Source: Anagrus nilaparvatae
Taxonomy: Eukaryota; Arthropoda; Insecta; Hymenoptera; Mymaridae
Assembly (NCBI GenBank): GCA_022575985.1
Contig: JAKSXM010000007.1
Span: 7,008,501 to 7,072,500, forward strand
Reading direction: 5' to 3'
DNA: 64,000 nt
Positions 11,051 to 24,409 of this stretch are shown one piece after another (the first letter of the stretch is position 1; the number at the start of each line of letters is the position of its first letter). Under the pieces are notes generated by a model. That model was given only the letters and a program-made list of their open reading frames with translations. It had not been told where the DNA came from and ran no database searches. Both the position numbers and the translations under genes were made by a program.

Positions 11051-11132
11051 TCAGGTTCCTGTGCTTGAATTATGCATTACATTTTCTTGAAAATTCAAAC
11101 GATTCAAGAATTATTCAAGCACAGAACCCTGA
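11051..11132. repeat. Short 82-bp hairpin in Ca-beta intron
   Basis: TCAGGTTCCTGTGCTTGAAT pairs with ATTCAAGCACAGAACCCTGA (one mismatch and no bulges of note) around a loop of about 40 bases. It may be a solo MITE or a small structured RNA. Confidence 0.55.
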
Positions 11133-12819
11133 CAGTACCTCGTTCACTTAAACTTGCAAATTTGAATTTAAAAATATGTTCAAATAATATTCACCTATAA
11201 AATTTTATACAATTTATACACAAGGAAGAAAAATAGAATTATTTATAAAAAAAAATTCTAAACATAAAAAAGCAGGAGAAATAAACCAGGAAACAAAAGA
11301 GAGCTTTTATTTATCGAAAAAAATATTTTAACCTATAACTATTGACAGATCTCCATTATTTGTTTTATATTTCAAGCTCAAAGCAGCTATACAATTTATA
11401 AAGCCAATTATTTTACAATTGATAGGTACCTAACAACCTCATTTTTTCTCCCCTTTTTTATCCTTTAAAAATGTTAATTTTTTTCTGTAAAATAATTTTT
11501 CGGAAAATATAAAAAAGTAATAAATATTATTAACACACCTTAATGACCTCGTTTTTTTTTTTTTAGTAAAAAATATACTTATTTTAATATTTTATGGAAC
11601 AACGCCTATAAGTAATTCTGATATATTTAACACCCTTTTTTTTTATTTTAGTTATGGTTATTACACGGGGTAAAATAAAATCAATATGTACGTAGAAAAA
11701 TAAAATATTTTTTAAAAATATCAATTTCTGACTAAATTAGTTTAAGAAAATAAAAATTTATGATATTTAACAAAAACTATTTTACTGTTTTTCTATTAAC
11801 TTAATACATGCATAAAGTTAATAAAAATAAGGTATATATTATTGCAAAATTGCTTAGAAAAATTGATTACAAGTTGTAAGTTATTTTTCTGAAAATATAG
11901 ATTACCAAAAAAAAAGTAGGTCATCGATAAATAAATTCAAATAGAAAATTGAAATTCAGTCATTAAAACGTGTAAAAAAAGGCTAATTTAATAAAATGTA
12001 CATTTATGATAAACGTATTTTGTAATTTCTATTTAAACAATACTTCATTAATCGTTAGTGTAAAATTCAATTTTATGAATAAATTAATATGTTTTTCTTA
12101 CATAGACCCATAAGAATGATGTAATTCTCGAGGAAAAACATTAGCAACAATTGTAATTCATATGTAATGCATAAATATAAAATAAACATTTTATGTTTTT
12201 CCCTTAAATTTTGTATTACGTCATTTTGACGTCACTTTTTTTTTAAAAGTCACATTCTTTGAATTTCCCGCTTTTTATGAATGAGAGATAAAAGAGTGTG
12301 TAATGAAAGAGACGATTGGACTTTTTTTTTGCAGTGAATTCTTATATATTGTGCTTGGGAATTTAGGATGTGGTTGGGGATTTAAGGTATTTTGTTTGGC
12401 TTTGTTTGTGTTAGTGAATGCAATTTTTCTTAATTTTTGAACTAAATTTAAGTTTCGAAGAAAGTTTGAAAAAAATAGAGTTAATGTTACCTACTAAATG
12501 ACTGTCAATTTATCAAGAAATGATATTCACTTATACTTCACTAATAATTTTTCAAGTAAATGCTTTTTAAATTATCATAATACATTTTAATTTACCAATT
12601 TTTATCCAAAAAAGATTAAATTAATCTATATTTGTTCGATCGAGTTTTTAATTTACAAGAAAACTGGGTAGTAATTCTAGAAAGAAACTAAAAAGTTAAA
12701 ATAAAAAAAGTATCTTAGTACTTGAATTGAAAATCAGACAAAAAATTTATTTTAATCCAAAACTATGTTGCCATTCTTTATTTTGTTCCTTTAGTTAAAA
12801 ATTTTCTATGATACATGAA

Positions 12820-13025
12820 AAGGAAGGGGGGGGCAAAAAAGCCTATTTCCTACCCTAGGAAGACGGATTTTTCGCCTGTTATATGTAAAACTAAGCTTTA
12901 AATAGCAGGAAAAAATATGTGGTTTGACTTTTGCGTGCTGTCTGCACTAGCTCGTGCATATAAGGTTTACCTGCATGCAAAGTCAAAACAAATATTTTGT
13001 TCTTTGTTTAAAAAATATAGTTATT
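12820..13025 (+). repeat. Family B palindromic repeat, copy 1
   Basis: Shares the order: 'AAAAAAGCCTATTTC', a CCCTAGG(A)AGA motif, then TTTGACTTTTGC...CTGTCTGCACTAGCTCGTGCAT, a TTTTGTTCTTTGTTTAAAAAATATAGTTATT end. Copies at 15.9 (inverted), 37.6 and 42.5 kb. Confidence 0.7.
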
Positions 13026-14656
13026 ACGGCTCTCTTTCTCCTCCCTCTACTTCCGATTCTTGTTTTCCATTTTATATTTTCAAATCGTCTAAAATGTTCT
13101 TTTGTATAAAAATTTTTAATTTGCATTAATACATAAATTTTTTGAAATAAATCATGGCACCAAAAATTTTTTGGTGCTAAAACTTACGCAAGCCAAATTT
13201 TAGCTGGTAATTTTGGGACATTTTTACAAAAAATTAATTTTGAATTTTGATGTAATGTTTCAATCAATTAAGACTAATAATCCTCGAGTTTTTAATGAAA
13301 CGAACACATGGCCTATATTACTTTAATTTTGAAAATATGCCATATAGTTTTTCCTCATTGTCTTAGACAATATGCTCTTTAAATAAATTAATTAGTAGAT
13401 TAGTTAATTTTATTTTTCGAGAATATTTAACGCCAAAACAAAAATTATTTGGCAGTATATCTTCAATTAAAATCATTTCAGGTTTACCGTAATTAAAATA
13501 CGTGTAATTAAACACTGATTCACAATTTATTGTAAGGAATGTAATTTTAGATGACTTTTGATTTTGAAAGAGAAAAAAAGGGGAGGGGGCAAGTAAAGGA
13601 ATCTGCTGTTTTTGGGGGGTAACAATATTTGTTTCAAGTGAAGAAGGATATAGAGTTTTCAAAAAATATATAAATTATCCCAGTTTTATTTCGTTCTTGG
13701 TTCGAGTAACTAACGTTTTGAGAAGCATAAAATTTTTATTTTTTTTGGATACACGTTTTGTTTTAAATATTCGATCTGCTTCATCCTTGAAAAATAAAGC
13801 TACTGCAGTACCTTAAAGGTAAACATTTTTCTCAATTTATTTTAATCACATCACGCTTAATAATTTAGCAAATTAAATAATTGTAAGTTGAAAAGGGGTA
13901 AAAAAATTCTTTAAGGATTACACATGTAAAAAATACCTGGTACAAAACAATTAAACAATAAAAATTTAAAATGTAAATTTTTGAGTAATAAAATCATTAA
14001 AATTAAACTGAAAAATATTTATAGGTATAAAAAATTCATAAGGCATATAATAAATTACCCAGACTTATTAATTACAAAAATACCAAAAATAAATATATAT
14101 TTATTACCAATACATATATAAATATGTCGTTAAATTTAATAATTCTTAAAAAAACCGTTAAATTTAATCGTGTCTTATTGGTTTATAGTAATGATAATAA
14201 AATAATAATTTTTTATATCTTAAAAGGTACACAGTGTGAATAAAATTTAATATATATGAGTATTTTTTTGCTAATTCTTGAAAAAATTTTTTTTTAAGAA
14301 TAGTAGGGTCATTTGATTTTTCCTGGATTTTAGTAAAAAAATTATGAATTATGTATTATGAGACAAAAACTGAAATTCAAGATTCTAACCCATGTTAAAA
14401 ACGATATGAACCATTTAAAAACTAAGAAAAAATGGTTCATTGTGAGAAACTTTTAATTTTAAACTGCATGAATTACCATATTATAAATCCTTAATGTAAT
14501 TAATTTTTAAGATAAATATTAAGACAATCGCCATTTTTTGCAAAAAAAATCTTGAAATAACTCAGAATTTTGAAGTTTTTAACCTGACTAGTATTCAGTA
14601 TTAGATTTTGGAAATTTGTATTCAATCTTTTGCACTAACACATTTTCACAATGGCG

Positions 14657-14740
14657 CAGTGTCGGATTTATCATAAAAGCACAGTTGTCTATGGTCCCCC
14701 GCAAGCCTAAATCCGGCATGCCGGATGTGCCGCGGCACTG
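14657..14740. repeat. Small hAT-like terminal fragment
   Basis: Begins CAGTGTCGGATTTAT and ends with TAAATCCGGCA...CGGCACTG, so the tips are inverted (CAGTG...CACTG), as in hAT elements. Much more GC-rich than its surroundings. Overlapping open frames of 62 aa on both strands are side-products of the symmetry. Confidence 0.4.
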
Positions 14741-15884
14741 CGACGGCGGGTCCAGATATTTCTCAAGAGGGAGCAATTCAATAAAAATTTGTGAGTTTTT
14801 ATAAAATTTTTTGAAATTATATAAAAATTTTAAGTTTATACAAAAATTTTATTATAAATTAATTAACTAAATTAATTTTAGCTAATTTAGGGGTCAAATA
14901 TTAACTTTTCATAAAAAAGTCCCCAAAATTCTTGATCAGCGGCCCAAAATAACCGTGTGGACCAAATATGCTTGCTCAAAATTTGAATACCTCAAAAATA
15001 CCAGTTTTCAGTGGGAAGTTTTTGCAAATTTAAGGGTGTTCCGCAACACCGAAAACCTGGTGGCGGCCGAATAGCTGATGAAACCGAATATTGAATGGAA
15101 TAAAGAAAAGCATTGTTTACCCGAAAGTTTAGTCTTTTTTTTGAGCGTGTTTAGGGTTGGTTTTCAGAGGTCTGTAGCTTTACGATTACGATCTATGAAT
15201 ATGTTTACTTTGAAAATTTATTCATATATGCTTAAAAAAGAGAAAGATTTAAAAAAACTCGCTTTTTAAAAAAATAATGTTAGGCCAATAAGGTTATTGC
15301 CAGATACATAAAGTAATTTGGCCCCTAATCCCGTAGCTACTATAAGTAGTGGCAAACGAAAATATACATAAAAACTCACTAATTCTCGTTTGAATTAGAC
15401 TTCTGGTCCAATTTAGGCTCACGAAATCCTAAAAAAGTTTATTAAAGCTTGAGTGAAAAATTAGATGAATCATATTTTAAACTTTATTTTACTTCTCCAG
15501 TGCATCAACAGATAAAATCATGAAAATTGGTAGGATTATCACTTATACTTTCGACATAATCACAAAAATTTTTTGGGACCTCTTCGACCTCTTGGGAGCC
15601 TCAAAACCTTGATTTTAAAAAACTTCATTCCTTAAATTTTTTTAAATAGGTATCAATCGATTAAAAATAATTTTTTTCAGCTTTTTCAATCAAGTCTACG
15701 GGGTGCTCGACCTTCTAAAAACTCAAAATCTCATTTTTTCGAATTCTCATTTTTAAATTTTCTGCTAACTTAAGGGTTTTTAATGCATTTTATTGCTACA
15801 TTAAATAGTTTAAGGCAAGAAAAAGACTCATATTAATTTTTTTTTTATTCAAAAAATTGAAAAATAGCTATGTTTTAAACTAAA

Positions 15885-16060
15885 GGGGCAAAACATAAGT
15901 GTTGATTTTGCATGCAGTTGCTTGCACAAGCGAGTGCAGACAGCATACAAAAATCGAACCCTATATTTGGTCCTGTGATTTAAAACATTATTTTGTATAT
16001 ACATAATAGGCAAAAAAGCTCCCTAGGGTAGAAAATAGGCTTTTGTGCCTTAGATATGTA
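15885..16060 (-). repeat. Family B palindromic repeat, copy 2 (inverted)
   Basis: Reads in reverse complement like the copies at 12.8, 37.6 and 42.5 kb: CCTATTTTCTACCCTAGGGA, then the GACTTTTGCATGC-type core with CTGCACTCGCTTGTGCA. Confidence 0.7.
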
Positions 16061-16200
16061 AAATTATTTTTAATTTATTAATACCTATTAATTTAGGGAT
16101 CGAATGATAATTTTTTTAAATCGAGAAAACCCGTTTAGACATCTTTGGGATGCCGTTGGGAAGGGTTTTGATGTTCCCACAGTGCTTGCAGAGGTAAAAA

Positions 16201-16400
16201 AGAAAATTTTCTGGTCAGCAGACCGAAAGCACGTAAAAAAAATTTAAAGAAAAATTTTATACGACCCTTGCCCATAAAAAAAGAATGCTCCAAATCACAG
16301 TTTACCATTCTCGGCTTCGCTTCGGAAGGTAACTTACGTGCGATTCGGGTCATTCTTTACTTTTCTGGACTTGACCCGTAAGTATACTATTGAGATAGTT
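16201..16400 (+). repeat. Family A hairpin repeat, copy 2
   Basis: Shares with 361-530 and 25443-25575 the core GTTTACCAT(T/A)CTCGGCTTCGC, GAAGGTAA, CGTGCGATT and a TATACTATT end. The two halves of the core are inverted (AATGCTCCAAATC / CGATTCGGGTCATT). Confidence 0.7.
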
Positions 16401-19400
16401 TCAAAAGTATAAGTGATAATCCTACCAATTTTGATGATTTTATCTGTTGATGTACCGGAGAAATAAAATAAAGCTTAAAACAAGATTTCTCTAATTTTTC
16501 TCAAGGTTTAGCAGCATACACATTTCTAATTTTTTTGCCTATAAACCAAGAATGTATAAAATCAAAAATAGCAGTCTACTATAATCTTAGATAGTGTTTT
16601 CGCAAGGAACCATACTTTTCAAAATTCTAATGAAAGACCGTTAAAAGTTTGCGAATTATTTAAATTAAAGAAACCATCTAAAAATTTCAAGGCCATTTAT
16701 CCATTTGAGTTAAATTTGCAAGACCTTGAAAACGCTCCATCTAAGACTTTTTCTTGGATTATTAAGAATAACATTTTTTTTCGCAAAAAATGACTTTGTC
16801 TTACAGGATGTAAGCCTGAAAGCTGATGCATTTTTAGTAAACAAATAACAAACATAAACCGGAAGTCTTTAAATTTAAAAAGCACACTCAGAAGCACAAC
16901 ATATAAACATGACCTAAAAATGACTTAACCCACTATAAGAAATTTTCTTACCCAAAAATATCCGTGGAATCAAAATTTTGATTAATAGAGCTTTTAAAAG
17001 ATCCGACCCTTTGCAAAAAAAAATCCTTTTTTCAAAAACTAGCAAAAACACTCATATAGTTGAACGTCTATTCTAGTCAAAAATAAATAAGAAACATCAA
17101 TTTTATTTTAAAAACATTTTTTATAAAAGGCTTAATTTTTTTTTTTTTATTTATACTCTATGTATATTTATATGATAGAACTTTTTTTTTTGGTATATAA
17201 CCCTTAATTCTTTTTTAAAAAGATATTAATTCCCCCTACTTATACACACAAACATTTTTTTTCTTCTATTAATATACCTCTTCCTCATCTTTCTCTCTTT
17301 ACGCGCATTAGATTTATAAAAAAATTTTTTTTTTTTGGGTGCATACTTGTACTAATATCTCGCAAAAAGTGTATGTATGTATGTATGCGTCTTCGTATTA
17401 TCTCTTCTTTCTTATTCGTTTTTTTATTTTATGTTTAAAGAATTCTAAAAACAAAAAAAAAAAAGTTTTATATATGAAGCGTCCAAAAAACTTTAGTTCA
17501 AGGATAACAACTTTAAGAAGAGAAGAAGAGTAAAATGTAAAAAGACAGACTTTTTACTAGTGTCGTAGATTATTTCGCATTTTTTTTGCCTCATACTTAC
17601 TCTTACATACAAAAATTTTAGATTGCAAAAAAAATTAAAGCGGTTCTTCCTTTTTGTTTTTACGCTTTTTTGGGCTTTTTGTCTAGTATTGCAATTTTTA
17701 GGATATCGAGCGACGCGTAGCTTGATTAAATATTCAATTTTGCTTGAATTTTTGAATAAAAATTATGCTCTGTTGTATTTTTTAATTATGATTTATTGAT
17801 TTTTTTTTTATTTATTTTAAAAAAAATGTCATTTTTAATAAAAAATTGAAAAAATCGATTATATTTACTTTACTTTTAATAAAAAATATTTATAACAGAA
17901 TATATGAGTAATACCACATCTGAAAAAATGTAATTTAAAAAAAAATGTATTTAGTGTCTTTGCAAAAAAAGGTTGTGTATGTGTTATAAAACTTGATTTT
18001 TTCGTTAAAAAAAATTTTACTTTTTTATTGTTTTTTTTTTTCTTTCTATTGCCGACAATTTTTTTAATTGGCTGATTTTTTTGGTATATAAAAAGAGGGG
18101 AAGTAAAAACATAAAATTGAAATGTTCTATGATTAAAAATATTTATTGGTATAGAATCCCCATAAAATTTTGGTATTTGAAAAATTTCAATTTTGCCCTT
18201 GAAATTTTCGTACTTTTTAAATGTAGGTCAAACCAGAAGAATTAGGCTTCACAGGTAACTCAGAATTTTTGCTATAATTTTGTGTTTTTAGATTTTTTTT
18301 GTGAGTTAATTTAGGGGTAGAAGTGAATTTTCGACACATTTAAGGTCGTTGTTGAATTTTTTATATTTTTGACGTTTTCATTAGTGACAAACTCGAGAAA
18401 TAATTTTTAGCTAATGTCGCTCCTTAGTTTTTATACAACTTAGACAAGTATAGACTAAGAATCCCCCGATATTCATTGAAATAAACAAGTAATAATTGTG
18501 GGTTGTGGTAATTTTTTTTCAAAATCACATTTGCGGTAAATTGGCGTATTAGCGGTTAGGGTAGGTTGGCATTGAATGCAATATACTTAAAATTGTAAAT
18601 TTAGTAATAATTTTTACTTATAGAAACGTAATGATACTAAATTAAACTCAAAATGTAGTTTTTGAAATTTTTACGTGCGCGAATATTTGACCAATTTTTG
18701 GCACTCTTTTCTTTATTTTTAAAAATAACATATGTAACACATGGGTATAGTACTTAAGACTTAATCACATGCTTTTGTGCACACGCTACATTTTAAAACT
18801 ACTTGTTGAACAAAAAACACAATTGCAAAATTATGCTTGATTAAATTTTAGGAAATTGAAGTTATTTAATAATTTTTTTACAAGCACGTAAAGTCTCATT
18901 TTTATTTTGCAGGTTTTAAATATCCTTGCATATTAAAAAAAACTGGAGATAGAAATCTAAAACAAGCAGCAATTTTGAACTAATGAGTAGGGTCTTAAAA
19001 ATTATAAAATTAGATTTCTAAAAAATTTTATGCATTTTTTTTTTAAGTAACCGGAACCCTAAAAAAAAAAATTGCCATATCCTCTGTTTATTTGCAATAA
19101 AAAGAGAAAACAAATGGTAAATATGTTTTTTTGACTTTATAAAGTCTACAGAGCAAAAAATAAGTAATTTAATGAACACGTTTTCATATTTTTTAAATTT
19201 ATCGCTAAATAAAGCATTCAAATAAAAAAAACTGACCTCGGTTTCAGCTTCTAAAAAAATGCAAAAAAAAAAAATTTACATAGAATTGTGAGTTTATTAA
19301 TTTTTTTTTTAGTTTTTAATTGTTGTAACGTATTGTTAAGACAAAATTTAACCAAATTAATATCAAAAAAATATAGAATTTTATTTTATTTAACCGTTTC

Positions 19401-20310
19401 CTTTCTGTAAAGAATTTATAAAAAAATTAATTCATCAAAAATTGACCTTGATTTTAAAATTTATTATATAATATAAGTTGTACATTAATTAATTAATTAT
19501 TCTTAAAAAAAGTTTTGATTTATTAGATTGTTGCAGTTTTTTAACGGCATAAATTCAATTGTTTTCTTATTGGATTCAAGTTTATTTTTGTTTCAAAGTT
19601 TATTTTTGCTCAATTCGATGGTTTACGGGCCTAAGAGCGTATCTCCGATAGACAGTATGCATTTCCAATTGTATTTGTAATAATTTATTTTTATAACAAG
19701 TTTAGAACAATATTTTGCACAAATAGGGGTAAAAAGGCTCCGCGTATAAGTTAGAAGTTATAGTTTTACTCTGCCCAAGTTGAACCAATTATTTTTAGGA
19801 CACACCATTTATATAAAAAAAATTTTCTGACAATTTCTACTCTAAAGTTTTTGCGATTGTTAAATTGAAATTTGCACCCTTTTTTACCCATATTTAACAG
19901 GGTTTTTAGTCCTTGGATTAAATTCTATAATTTTGTTATGTTGATTTTTGGATTTACTAGCAATCTCAAAGAAACTTTAAGGTATAAAGTTGAGTAAAAA
20001 ATAACAATTACTTTTCAGATAATCATTTTATAAAATAAAACGTTTTTTCTGTGAAATAGGTCTAATAATGTAACATAGAAACAACAAGAAAAATATAAAA
20101 ATTCAGTGAACGTGTAAAAATTGACTATAAAATTGATTTCTTCAACTGTAATGAAATAATCAGTTAAAATTATGTACGAGTAATAAATGAATTTTCAAAT
20201 TTCAAGCAAAGTTCTATAAATTTCAATAATTAGGTCGGATTTTAATTTTTAATGTTCATTAAAGTACCAGAGACGCGTTAGAAAGTATATACTTTGTAAT
20301 AAAGGCAAAA

Positions 20311-20465
20311 GGGATCCATAAAATACGTAACACAAAAATTAGAAAATTTTGATACCATCAAGTATTTGGTAATGCCTGTAAATTTAATGTAAATTAAAAT
20401 TTTGGTAACGTTTAACAGCAGGCCACCCACCATGTAACTGCGTTACGTATTTTATGGATAAACCC
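20311..20465. repeat. MITE with GG(G)ATCCATAAAATACGTAAC ends
   Basis: GGGATCCATAAAATACGTAAC at the left and CGTTACGTATTTTATGGATAAACCC at the right form terminal inverted repeats of about 20 bp around 110 bases. The inner GGCCACCCACCATGTAAC block is also typical of a short MITE family widespread in insects. No coding capacity. Confidence 0.6.
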
Positions 20466-21454
20466 AAAACAATATAAAGACACTTCAGAGCAAGCTTTAT
20501 CTGCAGAATCTGTTAAACTAAGATGTACTGGTTCAAGTGAAAAACAATACAATTTTGCTGATTTTCTAAGTATCGCAGTATAGCTACAACGTAATGCACT
20601 GCAAAAGATTTTGCAAAGGTTTTTTCTAGCCTGTCCTGTTTTGCAGATTTACAAGTGTTTGTAGTTTTTGTACTTTTTTAACTATACTTTTAGTAAAACT
20701 TTAGCAATTCTAAAAAATACGATTGATTTAAATTGTTTTTCATACATTATTTACAAACTTATGTGGTTAAAAGTTAAATTATCCGTTTAGTTTTTAGGTT
20801 GCCTCGTTACCTCGTCACAGGTCTAAGCGTATTGCTAAATAATTTAATATAGAAGTTAAAAAACATTTTTTTCTTTGTTAAAACTGTCAACTTTACTCGT
20901 ATTAGAATTTTTTATCCCATGCAATATAGAATTTCCTTCTCGAATTACACAAAACATTCAAAATTTTGCATTATTCATCGATATCCATACGCTGGATAAA
21001 AAATAATGCCCTATTTTTGTATATTAATTTGTTCCTCAAAATTTTAATGACATTAATTTGCATTTCTAAGAAATCCTAAAGTACGCTTTGAATTTCAAAA
21101 AAATAGTTAAATTATTAAATTTCAAGGGGTAACAATGTACGCAAATTTAATCAACTGATTACAAGAGTTTAAATAGAGTTTTCTGGTAATTTTTTGAGAT
21201 TTCAAAGTAAATTTTTTTGGGTTTATTGTCTGAATATTAATTTTAAATGAATGAAGAAGCTTTATACAACAAATTAATAATAATCTTTGATTAATTTTTT
21301 ATTTACCAAACAATAAAAATTTTATTAACATAACTACGAAAACTTTTTGGGTTCAGATTTTTGGTTAAAAATCGTTTTTATGGAATTTTAAGGGCTTTGA
21401 AAAAAAATTTCGCAAAATTTTTGCAAATATTATTCCTAATTATAATCTCCAGAA

Positions 21455-21665
21455 ATAGTATATTAAGTATCAAGGGCGAAAAAGTTTAAAGCACTAGCAC
21501 AAGTGCTCGGCGAAGCCGGGCACGAGTGATAATTATGTGTTCACGCTATAGTGTCTAAAATATTTCGCCCATGGTGCTTACACTATTTTTTGCCCTACTG
21601 GGCTTAAATTAACGCGTGCTAAAATTTCACAAAAAATATTTCGCACGCATTTTACGCCCGGGCGG
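21455..21665. repeat. GC-rich palindromic repeat
   Basis: An island of unusual GC content. AGGGCGAAAAAGTTTAAAGCACTAGCAC near 21462 is partly inverted at 21545-21600 (..GTGCTTACACTATTTTTTGCCCT). A short hairpin GTGCTCGGCGAAGCCGGGCAC sits near 21501-21521. Further inverted CGCCCGGGCG lies near 21655. Confidence 0.5.
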
Positions 21666-24383
21666 GCAAAAATTTTGTTTTTTTTGTATTTTTAAGAAAT
21701 TATGTACTTTTAAAAATTAACTCAAGCTTGTTGCAACTATTATGTAATTTTGTTCATTTAAAGACAAAAATTTTCTACATACTTCTGCTATAATTATTGC
21801 TTGCAAAGTATATAAATTTAAAAAACATATATTTGAAAGGCTAAAAAAGACCCAATAACAAAGATATCAGTAAAAAATACAGAGTTTAAATATTAATTTC
21901 ATCAAAATTAATTCTTACGAAATTAATGCCAAGTAGAGAGGGGACTAAAAAGTCTAGACTCCTCACTAGGTCACTAGACTAAAAATTATTACTTGAGTCC
22001 CAAATATCTTTTTCGACATTTCAATCTTAATTTTTTGAATAAAAGTAAATTTTTTTTTTTAATTAATTGAAAAGTGCTGTAAGTGAAATTTAAAAACATG
22101 AATTATTCGTCAATATAATCGTAAGTAAAATTAATAAATATTTTAAATTTAAATTTCAAGGTCAGCAGACATTTATTCGAAACAAAGTAAACGTTTTGTG
22201 CAGATGAAACTTAGTCATAAGATTGCATTCACTGTAATTTAAAAAAAAATACTGCAAAATTTCTTAGAATTCAATGTTTCATATGGTACCTTTTTTTTTA
22301 TTTTTTCAAAGTCGTACCTTAATTTATTTTTTCAAAGAATTTTATTATACCACCCTAAAAATACTTTTTTTTTTCAACTAATTAGTCATAAAAAAGTTTT
22401 AATGCATAAATCATAAAATTTTTTTTGAAGATTAATTTCGACAAAGACAAAGAAATAAAAAATTTAATAAAAAAATCGTAAAAGAATTTATGAAAAGTTT
22501 TATGCATCAAACTCAATTTTATGCATTTTTTTATGAATGAAACGAAATTTATAAAGAAAATTTAAAAACTTCTTCTTCCTCTATTCATTGATCAGAGCTT
22601 TCAGTTAACAAGCTTTTTATTTTAGAACTTCTTAAATCGATAAAAAAATAATTACTTTCATTGATATTTAATTAAAACAAAATCGTTTATTTTTAGACAA
22701 AATTTAAATTTAATTCAAAAAAAAATGTGCATTAAAAAATATAAATTTAAAATAAAAAAGGCAAAGGCAAAAATATGTGGTCAAAAGAAATAAAGATATG
22801 CTACCTGCGGGTGGAATAAGTAAAAACAAACACAAATCGTACCCACATCAGGCAAAAAGTCTTTTTTTTTTTATTATTTTATCCATCTCTCTCTCTCTTT
22901 TCTACTTATATTTATTCCAAGATCCACTCATATTTAATTTTTTTTTTATTTTATTCTCCTCTAATCTTTCCTCCTCCACCAAACTCCTTCTTCTGCTTAT
23001 GTGTGTCCTCTCTTTTTTTGGGATTTTCAAGGTTACTAATATAAAAATGTTATAAGAAGGAATAAAAAAAAAAAAAATTGAGAAAGAGAAAGAAAGAAAA
23101 ACAAAGTCTTGTGTGCAGCAACTGTGCAAAAATAAAAAAAGTCAAAAAATCGAGACATACACGACCACAATACGGTTTTATTTTTTACCCCTACTTTTTT
23201 ATATATTTATTTTCTCAAAAAAAAAAACAAATTAAAAGACTTGCGCGCTATTTCCATTTTTTTTACCCCTCTCGCCGTTTTTTTGCATTCCTTAATTTAT
23301 AAATTTTGTTTGCAATTTTTTTAATAAAATAATTTTCTAAAAATAAATAGTAGAAATAATTTTCTTTATTAAATTAACCTAATAACCCTTTTATTTTTAT
23401 TGTCAATAAACGTAATTGCACCAAAAAAATATACTAAATCGATTACTTTTTAAATAAAAATTTATCGATCTTTCTTTATTTTTAATAAATTAATTTAAGT
23501 TAAATACGTGAGATGAAAATTGTATTTAAGATTATTTTTTATTTAAAATTCCGGATTTTTTTATTATTATTGAAATTGAATGGATTTTTACTATTGTCAG
23601 AAAAATACTGTTACACTTCCAGTACAGAGAAATTTATTATTGTGTATTTCGAATAATTGAATAAATTTTTATGTTATTTCCTCTTTGAACGAAAAATATT
23701 GAATAAAAACATATTTTTGACATGTGTGGTGCGTAATGGGATTTTTACGTGCAAAATATTTTTTTTGGAAATAATTAGGTTTTGATCTGGAGTTTTGGGT
23801 GCAATGGGTGTTTTTTTTTTTGGTAAATATGTTTAGACTACACAGTTTTTGGTATCAAATTAATTTTGCAGTCAGCTTGTTTTATTTAAATTTTGTTTCA
23901 AGCATTTATTTGAATCTCCAAAAAATTTGCTTGGATTTTGAAGCTAAATTTTTACATTTTATTGGTTTGCTTAAAATTTGAAGCAATTTTAATGCCAATT
24001 TTAATCAAATTCACAAGTCATTACGAGTTACTTTTACTTAATTAAGCTCAATCAACTAATTAACTATAAACTCAAGAAATATTTTTACTGTAACCGACCT
24101 AAAACCCCCCAAAAATAAATTCCAAAAAAAGGTCTCTCAAAAAATTTATGTATGCATAATAAAAAGTACTTAAATTAAAAAATAAATACCTAATAATAAT
24201 CTAAAAAAGCAACAAAACCAAAAAAAAAGCTTAAAAAAAAAAATAATATTTAAGAATTTAAGTCAAAAAAAAAATACCTGGCAGGTGTGCCATTGGATAG
24301 AACAAGAATAACGAGAATGAAATAAAAAATATATTACAAGTTAAAAAGTTAAAGTGAATAAGAAAATAACATTAAAAAAAAAG

Positions 24384-24409
24384 GTAATAATAATAATAAT
24401 AATAATAAT
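24384..24409. repeat. (AAT)n microsatellite
   Basis: About eight AAT units in a row inside the Ca-beta intron. Confidence 0.9.

Larger units (their letters stand above)
15437..16503. mobile_element. MITE with ~110-bp terminal inverted repeats, carrying two other repeats
   Basis: The left arm, about 15437-15555 (..CAACAGATAAAATCATGAAAATTGGTAGGATTATCACTTATAC..), is the reverse complement of about 16400-16503 (..AAAGTATAAGTGATAATCCTACCAATTTTGATGATTTTATCTGTTG..). Between the arms lie an inverted family B copy (15885-16060) and a family A copy (16201-16400). No transposase. Confidence 0.7.

Noticed and set aside
14588..14804. Overlapping 62-aa frames on both strands
   Set aside because: They translate a short inverted, hAT-like repeat in both directions and have no homology I can name.
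22777..23302. Frames of 74-92 aa around a C/T-rich stretch
   Set aside because: Low-complexity Phe/Leu/Ser and Lys runs from pyrimidine- and purine-rich DNA; no conserved motif, no splice context.
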